The notes below the pieces were generated by a model. The model had not been told where the DNA came from. It ran no database searches and saw only the letters and a program-made list of their open reading frames with translations. Positions 32,631 to 39,227 of a stretch of DNA of 39,227 bases are shown here, piece by piece. Location of the stretch: the NCBI GenBank assembly GCA_022711615.1, contig JAKLER010000005.1:1-39227 (forward strand). The letters run 5' to 3'. A program made the translations under genes and the position numbers. Origin of the DNA: Acidobacteriota bacterium (GTDB lineage: Bacteria; Acidobacteriota; Thermoanaerobaculia; UBA5066). Numbering within the stretch: position 1 is the stretch's first letter; each line of letters begins with the position of its first letter.

Positions 32631-33013
32631 TCCTCGACAGCTCCGCTCTCGTCGCCGTCCTTCTCCGGGAGCCCGGCTGGCAGGCGCTCCTCGGCCGCAT
32701 CGCGGCGGACGAGGCCGCCGCCGTCGGCGCCCCGACGCTCGCCGAGGCCGGCCTCGTCCTGACGGCGCGCCTCGGCCGCGACGCCCGGAGGCTCCTCTCC
32801 GCGTTCGTGCGGGAGGCGGGGATCACGGTCCTCCCGTTCGTCGAGGAGCACGCCCGCGTCGCCGTCGAGGCGTACGCCCGCTACGGCAAGGGGCGCCATC
32901 CGGCGGCGCTGAATTTCGGGGACTGCCTGACGTACGCCGTCGCGCGGCTCTCGGGGCAGCCGCTCCTCTGCGTCGGAGACGACTTCCCGAGGACCGACCT
33001 CCCGATCGCCTGA
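32627..33013 (+). CDS. vapC: VapC toxin, PIN-domain ribonuclease (128 aa)
   Basis: GTG start overlapping the vapB stop by 4 bases. The acidic PIN active-site residues are all present: Asp4 (ILDSSAL), Glu40 (LAEAG), Asp99 (FGDCLTYA) and Asp118/Asp119 near the C-terminus (VGDDF). It is therefore expected to be an active Mg-dependent endoribonuclease that inhibits translation when free. Length and architecture are standard. It ends 7 bases before the convergent aroC stop. Confidence 0.93.
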   Translation: MILDSSALVAVLLREPGWQALLGRIAADEAAAVGAPTLAEAGLVLTARLGRDARRLLSAFVREAGITVLPFVEEHARVAVEAYARYGKGRHPAALNFGDCLTYAVARLSGQPLLCVGDDFPRTDLPIA

Positions 33014-33020
33014 GGCCGGC

Positions 33021-34199
33021 TCAGAACGCGCGCTGCGCGGCGAGGAACGCCTCGAGGTTCCGGCGGACCTCGGTCATCGCGTCGCCCCCCGTCTTCTCGA
33101 GGAGCGCGTCGGCGAGGACGAGCGCGAGCATCGCCTCGCCGATGACGCCGCAGGCGGGGACGGCCGTCACGTCGGAACGCTCGTACTGCGCGCGATGCGG
33201 CGCTTTCGTGTCGACCTCGACCGACGGGAGCCCCTCGCGAAGCGTGGCGATCGGCTTCTGGAAGAGGACGACGAGGACGTCCTCGCCGTTCGTGATCCCT
33301 CCCTCCAGGCCTCCCGCGCGGTTCCGCTCGCGGAAGAAGCCCCGCTCCTCGCTCCACGAGATCGGGTCGTGCGCGAGCGAGCCGGGGGCGAACGCGTTCG
33401 AGACGCCGGAGCCGATCGAGACCGCCTTCACCGAGGGGATCGAGAGCATCGCCTGGCCGATCCGCCCGTCGAGCTTCCGGTCCCAGGAGACGTGCGAGCC
33501 GAGCCCGGGCGGGACGCCGCGCGCCGCGACGAGGATCGTCCCGCCGAGCGTGTCCCCCTTCTTCGCGGCCGCGTCGACGGCCTGCGTCATCTTCTCTTCG
33601 AGCGCAGGGTCGACGGCGCGGAACGGCGAGGCGTCGTCGACCTTCGCGAGCGTCTCGAACGAGAACCCCTCGCGCGGCTCCTCGACCGACACCGGGCCGA
33701 CGGAGAGGACGCCGCTCTTCACCTCGACGCCGCACGCCGCGAGGAGCTGCCGGCAGACGGCGCCCGCAGCGACCCGCACCGCCGTCTCCCGCGCGCTCGC
33801 CCGCTCGAGGACGTCGCGCAGGTCGCGCCGGCCGTACTTGAGGCCCCCCGCGAGGTCGGCGTGTCCCGGCCTCGGCGACGAGAGGCGCCTCTTCGCGGCG
33901 GCCTGGGCGTCGATCTCGAGAGGCCCCATCACGCCTTCCCAGACGCCGTGGTCGAGGTTCTCGACCGTCATCGCGAGCGGAGAGCCGAGCGTCTCGCCGC
34001 CGCGCAGGCCGCCCGTGAACCGCACCCGGTCGCGCTCGATCTTCATCCGCCCGCCGCGGCCGTAGCCGTGCTGGCGGCGCGCGAGGTCGGCGTCGATCGC
34101 CGCGACGTCGAGTCGCAGCCCGGCCGGGAGCCCCTCGAGGAGCGCGGTCAGGAGCGGGCCGTGGGACTCGCCGGCGGTCAGAAGGCGGAGGCGCGGCAT
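33021..34199 (-). CDS. aroC: Chorismate synthase (392 aa)
   Basis: Converts 5-enolpyruvylshikimate-3-phosphate to chorismate using reduced FMN, the last common step to aromatic amino acids. Family signatures are clear: LTAGESHGP at the N-terminus, RRQHGYGRGGRMKIE, RPGHADLAGGLKYG, AGGLEGGITNGE and RAQYERSDVTAVPA. Full length and intact. The ATG at 34199 lies 8 bases after a minus-strand TAGACT with no Shine-Dalgarno, so a leaderless transcript is likely. No other shikimate genes adjoin it. Confidence 0.97.
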   Translation of the reverse strand: MPRLRLLTAGESHGPLLTALLEGLPAGLRLDVAAIDADLARRQHGYGRGGRMKIERDRVRFTGGLRGGETLGSPLAMTVENLDHGVWEGVMGPLEIDAQAAAKRRLSSPRPGHADLAGGLKYGRRDLRDVLERASARETAVRVAAGAVCRQLLAACGVEVKSGVLSVGPVSVEEPREGFSFETLAKVDDASPFRAVDPALEEKMTQAVDAAAKKGDTLGGTILVAARGVPPGLGSHVSWDRKLDGRIGQAMLSIPSVKAVSIGSGVSNAFAPGSLAHDPISWSEERGFFRERNRAGGLEGGITNGEDVLVVLFQKPIATLREGLPSVEVDTKAPHRAQYERSDVTAVPACGVIGEAMLALVLADALLEKTGGDAMTEVRRNLEAFLAAQRAF

Positions 34200-34207
34200 G
34201 GAAGGGG

Positions 34208-34213
34208 AGTCTA
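34208..34213 (-). promoter_or_regulatory. -10 element (TAGACT) for aroC
   Basis: Minus-strand TAGACT ends 8 bases before the aroC ATG, with CCCCTTCC between them and no Shine-Dalgarno. It is the same hexamer as at carB and the histidine kinase. Confidence 0.45.
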
Positions 34214-34222
34214 GCGGAGCGG

Positions 34223-34228
34223 TAATCT
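34223..34228 (+). promoter_or_regulatory. -10 element (TAATCT) for the Uma2-like gene
   Basis: TAATCT ends 9 bases before GTG 34238. It sits in the 38-base divergent gap shared with the aroC -10. No Shine-Dalgarno is visible. Confidence 0.4.
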
Positions 34229-34237
34229 CGCCTCGCC

Positions 34238-34840
34238 GTGTCGGACACCTCCCGGAAGCGACCCGCGACGTACGAGGACATCCTCGCGCTCCCCCCGCAC
34301 GTCAACGGGCAGATCGTCGATGGCGAGCTCTTCGCGACACCCCGCCCCGCGAATCCCCACGCGGCGGCCTCCTCGACGCTCGGCATGGACATCGGCGGCG
34401 CCTACCAGCGGGGGCGCGGCGGCCCCGGCGGCTGGTGGATCGTCTTCGAGCCCGAGATCCACCTCGGCCGGAACGTCCTCGTTCCCGACCTCGCCGGCTG
34501 GCGGCGGAGCCGGCTCCCGGCGATTCCGCCGACCGCCTTCTTCACCCTCGCTCCCGACTGGGTCTGCGAGGTCCTCTCGCCGTCGACGGCGAGCTTCGAC
34601 CGTGTGAAGAAGATGCGCGTTTTCGCGGCCGAGGGGGTCGGGCACGCCTGGCTCGTCGATCCGGGCGTCCGAACGCTCGAGGTCTAGCGGCTCGCCGAGG
34701 GGCGGTGGGTCCTCCTCTCGGCGCACGAGGGGACGGAGAGCGTCCGGGCCGAGCCGTTCGAGGAGCTCGAGATCGTCCTCTCCGACCTCTGGGTAGAGAT
34801 GGAGCCGCCGGCTCCGCAGGGCGCGACGCCGGCCCGGTAG
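34238..34840 (+). pseudogene. Uma2/DUF820-family (PD-(D/E)XK nuclease-like) gene interrupted by an in-frame TAG
   Basis: From GTG 34238 the frame gives a recognisable Uma2 protein: YEDILALPPHVNGQIVDGEL, an acidic core at VLVPDLAGW, and the VCEVLSPSTASFDRVKKM signature. Codon 150 (34685-34687) is TAG. Reading on in the same frame restores the usual family C-terminus (RLAEGRWVLLSAHEG, then VRAEPFEELEIVLSDLW) to a second TAG at 34838. One nonsense change, for example TAC or CAG to TAG, therefore splits an otherwise intact gene of about 200 codons. The 149-residue product keeps the nuclease core but loses the last beta strands. Readthrough or a sequencing error are alternatives. Uma2 genes are poorly characterised and often occur in many copies. 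Confidence 0.82.
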
Positions 34841-34868
34841 AGGAGGTCCGGGCCGGCGTCGTCCGCGA

Positions 34869-35807
34869 TCACTTCGCGGCGTTCAGGTAGCGGAGGAGGT
34901 CGCCGTCGGTGGAGAGGACGAGCGTCGTCTCCGGGTCGACGCTCTCCCGGAGCGTCGTCATCGACTTCAGGAACCGGTAGAAGTCGGGGTCGCGGTTGTA
35001 GGCGGCGGCGTAGATGTCGGCGGCCTGCGCGTCGGCCTTGCCCCGGATCTCCTGCGCCTTCCGGTACGCCTCCGACTCGATGACCCGGAGCTGCCGCTCC
35101 TTCTCGCCCGCGATGCGGGCGGCCTCGCCCGCCCCCTCGGAGCGGTAGCGTTCGGCGATCCGCTTCCGCTCGGAGATCATCCGGGCGTAGACCTCCTGCC
35201 TCACCGCCTCGACGTAGTTGATCTGCTTGATCCGAAAGTCGAGGATCTCGATCCCGAGGTCGTGGGTCCGCTTCCGAGCGTTCGCGAGGACCTCCTCGGT
35301 CAGCTTCTCGCGGCCGTACTCCACCTTCTCGGCCGGCTCCGGCTGCGAAAGGTCGGCCATGTCGTCGCCGACGACGAAGGGGCGGTTCGTCGACCTCACG
35401 ATGTCGATCAGCTCGTGCTTGGCGATCGTGTTCCGGGTCTCGCCGTCGAGGATGTCGTCGAGACGCGACTGCGCGCCCCGCTCGTCGCGGAGGCGCTGGA
35501 AGAAGAGGAGCGGGTCGGTGATGCGCCAGCGGGCGTAGCAGTCGACCCAGATGAACCGCTTGTCCTTCGTCGGGATCTGGTTCGGGTCGCCGTCCCACTC
35601 CATGAACCGCTTCTCGAAGGCGTGGACGACCTGGATGAACGGCGCCTTCATCTTCAGGCCGGGCGTCGTGATCGGCTTGCCGACCGGCTTGCCGAACTGG
35701 GTGACGATGACCTGCTGCGTCTCGGCCACCGTGTAGAGCGAGCTCGAGAGGACGACGACCGCGAGGACGGCGGCGAGGACGAGGGAGGCGATCCGGGCTT
35801 CCTTCAC
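34869..35807 (-). CDS. hflC: HflC, SPFH-family regulator of FtsH protease (312 aa)
   Basis: GTG 35807 overlaps the hflK stop (GTGA). An N-terminal transmembrane anchor (about 6-28) is followed by VAETQQVIVTQFGKPV, the SPFH domain, and the HflC-typical stretch EVLANARKRTHDLGIEILDFRI. A coiled coil with ERKRIAERYRSEG follows, ending with YRFLKSM. HflK and HflC form a large periplasm-facing cage around FtsH in the inner membrane and modulate its proteolysis. ftsH is not in the window. Co-translated with hflK and a normal length. Confidence 0.93.
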   Translation of the reverse strand: MKEARIASLVLAAVLAVVVLSSSLYTVAETQQVIVTQFGKPVGKPITTPGLKMKAPFIQVVHAFEKRFMEWDGDPNQIPTKDKRFIWVDCYARWRITDPLLFFQRLRDERGAQSRLDDILDGETRNTIAKHELIDIVRSTNRPFVVGDDMADLSQPEPAEKVEYGREKLTEEVLANARKRTHDLGIEILDFRIKQINYVEAVRQEVYARMISERKRIAERYRSEGAGEAARIAGEKERQLRVIESEAYRKAQEIRGKADAQAADIYAAAYNRDPDFYRFLKSMTTLRESVDPETTLVLSTDGDLLRYLNAAK

Positions 35808-36790
35808 GGCTTCACCTCCGGGGCGCCCGCGAGGGGCAGGAGGGGGAGGACCCCCTTCAGCTTCTCGTCGAGGACGACCTTCCTCTTCACCTTCGGGTAG
35901 ATCTCGCCCATCGTCTCGAGGTGCATCCGGCGCCGGGTCACCTCGGGGGCGCGCTGGTAGGCGGCGTGGACCTTCACGAAGAGCTCGGCGTCGCCGCGGG
36001 CCCGGTTGACGCGGTCGGTCGCGAAGCCCTCGGCCTGCTCGATCGTCTGCTGGGCCTGTCCGCTCGCGCGCGGGATGATCTGGTTGTAGTCGGCGCGGGC
36101 CTGGTTGATCAGCTTCTCGCGCTCCTGCTGGGCCTGGTTGACCTCGTTGAACGAGGGCTTGACCGGGTCGGGCGGGTTCACGTCCTGCAGGACGATCTGC
36201 TCGACCTTGATGCCGGTCTCGTACTGATCGCAGAGGTCCTGCAGCCGCTGCTCGACCTCGGCGGCGATCTCCTGCCGGCCGACGGTCAGGACCTCGTTCA
36301 CGCTCCGGTCGCCGATGATCTCGCGCATGACCGTCTCGTTCATGTCGCGGAACGTCTTCTGGACGCTCCGGACCTTGAAGAGGAACTTGTACGGGTCGCG
36401 GACCCGGTACTGGGCCGTCCACTCCACGACCGCCACGTTCAGGTCGCCCGTCAGCATCAGCGACTCGGAGGAGAGGTCCTCCTGCGAGTAGGTCGAGCGG
36501 GGGGAGGCGGAGGCATCCGTCCGGAAGCCGAACTCCTCCTTCAGCTGCCGCTCGACGGGGACCTTCACGACCCTCTCGATCGGGCTCGGGAGCTTCAGGT
36601 GGAGGCCCGGGGAGACGGTCCGGGCGTACTTCCCGAACCGGAGGACCAGCCCCGCCTCCTCCGGCTCGATCGTGAACCAGGACGAGAAGAGGACGACGAA
36701 CGCCACGACGCCGAGGGCTCCGCGGGCCAGGAGTCGGACCGGGATGCTCGGGGTCCGGAGCCGCGTCCCGTCGGGGAATTGGATCTCCAT
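35804..36790 (-). CDS. hflK: HflK, SPFH-family partner of HflC (328 aa)
   Basis: ATG 36790 has AGGAGA about 7 bases upstream. One transmembrane helix (about 20-42) is followed by the family motif EAGLVLRFGKY, the LHLKLPSPIERVVKVPVER region, the SPFH core (EWTAQYRVRDPYKFLF) and the HflK-type segment VLQDVNPPDPVKPSFNEVNQAQ. It lacks the Gly-rich N-terminal extension of E. coli HflK. It forms the hetero-oligomeric HflKC complex with the next gene. A 200-base gap with hairpin-forming GC palindromes separates it from the antiporter gene upstream. Confidence 0.93.
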   Translation of the reverse strand: MEIQFPDGTRLRTPSIPVRLLARGALGVVAFVVLFSSWFTIEPEEAGLVLRFGKYARTVSPGLHLKLPSPIERVVKVPVERQLKEEFGFRTDASASPRSTYSQEDLSSESLMLTGDLNVAVVEWTAQYRVRDPYKFLFKVRSVQKTFRDMNETVMREIIGDRSVNEVLTVGRQEIAAEVEQRLQDLCDQYETGIKVEQIVLQDVNPPDPVKPSFNEVNQAQQEREKLINQARADYNQIIPRASGQAQQTIEQAEGFATDRVNRARGDAELFVKVHAAYQRAPEVTRRRMHLETMGEIYPKVKRKVVLDEKLKGVLPLLPLAGAPEVKP

Positions 36791-36807
36791 CGGGTCTCCT
36801 TTCGCAG

Positions 36808-36827
36808 GGCGCCGGCCGGCCGGTGCC
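36808..36827. terminator. GC-only near-perfect palindrome in the antiporter-hflK gap (role uncertain)
   Basis: GGCGCCGGCC followed directly by GGCCGGTGCC is self-complementary at 9 of 10 positions, 18 bases before the hflK start. It could be a hairpin that ends antiporter transcription or structures the hflK leader. There is no T-run. A second GC-rich inverted pair (GGCGTC...GACGCC) lies nearer the antiporter stop, about 36955-36985. Confidence 0.25.
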
Positions 36828-36990
36828 GCCACGCACGCCGAAACGATGCAACGCGGCCGATCGAGGGGAGATTCCCCGGAACGTGCGGATTCGGCGCTTT
36901 TCGATGCGCCTCGACGGGGCTTCTCCCGAAACCGGGCTCCCGCCCCACGCCCCGGGCGTCGCCGGGCCCCGGGACGGACGCCGGGCGCGC

Positions 36991-38697
36991 TCAGGCAGCC
37001 GAGGGGTGGTCCATCCGGGCGAGGACGTGCCCCGCCATCGCGAGCGCCAGCTCGTGCTCGCCCATGAAGACCTTCCCGGCCTTCTCCTCGCGTAGCAGCT
37101 CGGCCTCCTCCTCCGTGTGGGTCCGGAGGACGATCTCGATCGACGGGTTCAGAGTCCGCGCGACCTCCACCATCTTCCGGACCTTCACCGGGTCGGGCGT
37201 GGCGACGACGAGCATCGCCGCCGTCGCCACATGGGCCTGGACGAGGACCGTCGGATCGGAGGCGTCGCCCGAGACGGCCGGGATCCCCTTTTCGCGAAGG
37301 TCGGCAACCGCGTCCCGGCTCATCTCGGCGACGACACACGGGACCCTCCGCTCCGAGAGCGCCTCGGCGATCCGCCGCCCGACCCGCCCGTAGCCGACGA
37401 GGACCACCTGGCCGGTGAGGAGCGCCTCGTCGACCGTCGTCGGGAGCGCGGCGGTCTCGTGCTCCAGGGCGGCCAGCCTGCGGGCGAGGGCCGAGTGCCG
37501 CTTCAGCCACTCGGCGATCGGCTCGACGGTGGAGAAGACGACGGGGTTCAGGCCGATGGAGATGATCGAGCCCACGAGGATGAGGCTGTGCCCCGCCGCC
37601 GGGAGCAGGCCGAGGTCGCGCCCGAGGACCGCGATGATGAACGCGAACTCGCCGATCTGCGCGAGCGCGGCCCCGACCGTCAGCGCGGTGTGAAGCGGGT
37701 AGCGCAGCGCGAGGACGAGCCCCACCGCTCCGAGCGTCTTGCCGATCATGATGATCGCGACGACGACGAGCACCTTCACCGGCTGCTCGAGAAGGACGCG
37801 CGGGTCGAAGAGCATCCCGACCGAGACGAAGAAGAGGACGGAGAAGGCGTCGCGGAGCGGCAGGGATTCGTCGGCCGCGCGGTGCGCGAACTCCGACTCG
37901 CGCATCATCATCCCGGCGAAGAACGCCCCGAGGGCGAAGGAGACGTCGAAGAGCTTCGCCGAGCCGTAGGCGACGCCGATCGCCGTCGCCAGGACGCAGA
38001 GCGTGAAGAGCTCGCGCGAGCCGGTCCGGGCCACCCAGAAGAGGATTCGCGGGAAGACCCGCTTGCCGACGACGAGCATCAGGACGACGAAGAGGGCGAC
38101 CTTCCCGAGCGTGATCGCGACCGCCGCGAGGAGGCTCCCGCCGGCCGGCGCGCCGGCCGGCGCGTTCCCGCCGAGGAGCGTCGCGAGCGGCGGGAGGAGG
38201 ACGAGGGCGAGGACGCAGGCGAGGTCCTCGACGACGAGCCAGCCGATCGCGATCCGCCCGTCCTGCGACTCCAGGATCCCGCGACTCTCGAGGGCGCGGA
38301 GGAGGACGACGGTGCTCGCCGTCGCGAGCGAGAAGCCGAAGACGAGCGAGGCGCCGGTGCTCCAGCCCCAGAGCTTCGCGGCCCCCATCCCGAAGAGCGT
38401 CGCGAGCGCGATCTGGACGATCGCCCCCGGCACCGCGATCCGCTTCACGGAGAGGAGCTCCCCCATCGAGAGATGGAGCCCGACCCCGAACATCAGGAGC
38501 ATCACGCCGATCTCGGCGAGCTGCCCCGCGAGCCCGACGTCGGCGACGAAGCCCGGCGTCCCCGGGCCGATGATCATCCCCGCGACGAGGTACCCGACGA
38601 TCGCGGGGATGCGCAGCTTCGAGGCGATCAGGCCGAAGACGAGCGCGAGCCCGAAGCCGGCGGCGATGGTCGTGATGAGGCTGATCTCGTGAGGCAT
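36991..38697 (-). CDS. KefB/YbaL-type CPA2 cation:proton antiporter with RCK (TrkA-N) domain (568 aa)
   Basis: About 12-13 transmembrane helices span residues 1-400, with the CPA2 marks LASKLRIPAIVGYLVAGMIIGP, LLMFGVGLHLS and ALGAFFAGMM. A cytosolic RCK/TrkA-N Rossmann domain (about 420-545) begins VVLVGYGRVGRRIAEAL, the NAD(H)-binding GxGxxG. The family exchanges K+ or Na+ for H+, gated by nucleotide binding. The length and the lack of a TrkA-C domain are closer to YbaL than to glutathione-gated KefB/C. A possible AGGAAG ribosome site lies about 10 bases before the ATG. The ion specificity is not decidable. Confidence 0.9.
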   Translation of the reverse strand: MPHEISLITTIAAGFGLALVFGLIASKLRIPAIVGYLVAGMIIGPGTPGFVADVGLAGQLAEIGVMLLMFGVGLHLSMGELLSVKRIAVPGAIVQIALATLFGMGAAKLWGWSTGASLVFGFSLATASTVVLLRALESRGILESQDGRIAIGWLVVEDLACVLALVLLPPLATLLGGNAPAGAPAGGSLLAAVAITLGKVALFVVLMLVVGKRVFPRILFWVARTGSRELFTLCVLATAIGVAYGSAKLFDVSFALGAFFAGMMMRESEFAHRAADESLPLRDAFSVLFFVSVGMLFDPRVLLEQPVKVLVVVAIIMIGKTLGAVGLVLALRYPLHTALTVGAALAQIGEFAFIIAVLGRDLGLLPAAGHSLILVGSIISIGLNPVVFSTVEPIAEWLKRHSALARRLAALEHETAALPTTVDEALLTGQVVLVGYGRVGRRIAEALSERRVPCVVAEMSRDAVADLREKGIPAVSGDASDPTVLVQAHVATAAMLVVATPDPVKVRKMVEVARTLNPSIEIVLRTHTEEEAELLREEKAGKVFMGEHELALAMAGHVLARMDHPSAA

Positions 38698-38757
38698 CCG
38701 TTCGTGCTTCCTGCCGGATGGTAACGGAGGGCGGGGAGGGGGAGACGGCCGGGATCT

Positions 38758-39227
38758 TTACCGCGTCCGCGTCCCCGGGTCCGGCCGCTGCGCCTCGGCG
38801 CGGACCGTCTCGAGGAGGGCGCGGGCGTGGCGCGCCTCGTCGCCCCCGGCGAGGCGGACGACGCGCTCGACGACGAGGTCGAGGTGGGCGCGGGTCCAGA
38901 CTTCCGTCCGGACGGCCGCCTCGGTCTCGCGCCAAGCCTCCCGCGCGACGGCGCGGGCCTCGTCGCGGCGGCCGAGGCGGTCGAGGAGCTCGGCCTGGAC
39001 GGAGAGGAGAGGGCCTCGGGCGCGGACGGCCTCGACGAACTCGGCGCGGGCCCGCCCGAGGAGGGCCTCCGGTTCGGCGTTCCGTGCGACGCTCATCTCG
39101 AACCACCAGAGGTGGAGGAGGTCGTACGCGTCGGGGTTGACGGGCGGCGGGTCGAAGGCGATTCCCCGGCGCCACGCGAGGAAGGTCCGGTAGTGCGGCA
39201 CGCGAGCGACCGCGACCATGTTCGTGT
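38758..39227 (-). CDS. C-terminal part of an unidentified protein (truncated by window edge)
   Basis: The frame stays open to the end of the window, so the ATG at 39219 need not be the start. The visible 150-odd residues have no recognised catalytic motif. The sequence is rich in Arg, Ala and Glu; a segment such as LLDRLGRRDEARAVAREAW resembles a TPR helix pair, and the preceding part is Trp/Tyr-rich (YDLLHLWWFEMSVARN). I do not recognise the family. It could be the tail of a larger TPR protein. The stop is 60 bases before the antiporter start, same strand. Confidence 0.6.
   Translation of the reverse strand, partial: TNMVAVARVPHYRTFLAWRRGIAFDPPPVNPDAYDLLHLWWFEMSVARNAEPEALLGRARAEFVEAVRARGPLLSVQAELLDRLGRRDEARAVAREAWRETEAAVRTEVWTRAHLDLVVERVVRLAGGDEARHARALLETVRAEAQRPDPGTRTR

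Noticed and set aside
32335-33013. A larger mobile or defence island around VapBC
   Set aside because: The flanks are ordinary genes (aminotransferase, aroC) of the same composition, with no integrase, transposase, att-like repeat or nuclease cluster beyond the broken Uma2 gene.

Overview
The window is a very GC-rich (about 70% by eye), densely packed bacterial chromosome segment with uniform base use. hflKC, two O-antigen-ligase-type polymerases and a large lipid megasynthase indicate a diderm (Gram-negative) host. The myxobacteria-like architecture of the megasynthase and the mix of housekeeping and regulatory genes fit Acidobacteriota or Myxococcota best, but the phylum is inferred, not proven.

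Layout. (1) 1-12391, + strand: the 3' part of a Pfa2/PfaA-type subunit (AT tail, two ACPs, KR, PKS-type DH) and a complete Pfa3/PfaC-type subunit (KS, CLF, AT, two FabA-type DH pairs, PKS-type DH, lysophosphatidate-acyltransferase-like domain). Together they form a polyunsaturated fatty acid or 'secondary lipid' synthase. The enoyl reductase and phosphopantetheinyl transferase are not in view and the cluster probably extends upstream. (2) 12388-15468, - strand: an NfeD-like protein and two flotillin paralogues, a membrane-microdomain operon. (3) 15517-20935: hybrid histidine kinase (+), orphan HdrB-like cysteine-rich protein (-), soluble Ser/Thr kinase (+), a two-copy hairpin repeat, a CBS-domain protein (-), then a DUF456 membrane protein and PgeF (+, coupled). 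(4) 20948-22774 (-): PAS-GAF-PAS-GGDEF diguanylate cyclase. (5) 22958-31090 (+): carB followed by two O-antigen-ligase-family membrane proteins with matching soluble C-terminal extensions and an M23 (LytM)-like protein lacking two zinc ligands, all overlapping by 1-4 bases. (6) 31113-34840: class V aminotransferase (-), VapBC toxin-antitoxin (+), chorismate synthase (-), and a Uma2/DUF820 gene broken by an in-frame TAG (+). (7) 34869-39227, - strand: HflC, HflK, a KefB/YbaL-type antiporter and the C-terminal end of an unidentified protein.

How the parts relate. The Pfa subunits would build an acyl chain on the tandem ACPs, and the fused acyltransferase would move it to a glycerolipid. Four SPFH proteins (two flotillins, HflK, HflC) lie within about 25 kb of it, but a functional link is only suggestive. 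At least seven genes have a TAnnnT -10-like hexamer only 7-9 bases before the start codon and no Shine-Dalgarno, which points to frequent leaderless transcription. No rRNA, tRNA, CRISPR array, transposase or phage gene was seen. No gene-free stretch exceeds 300 bases.
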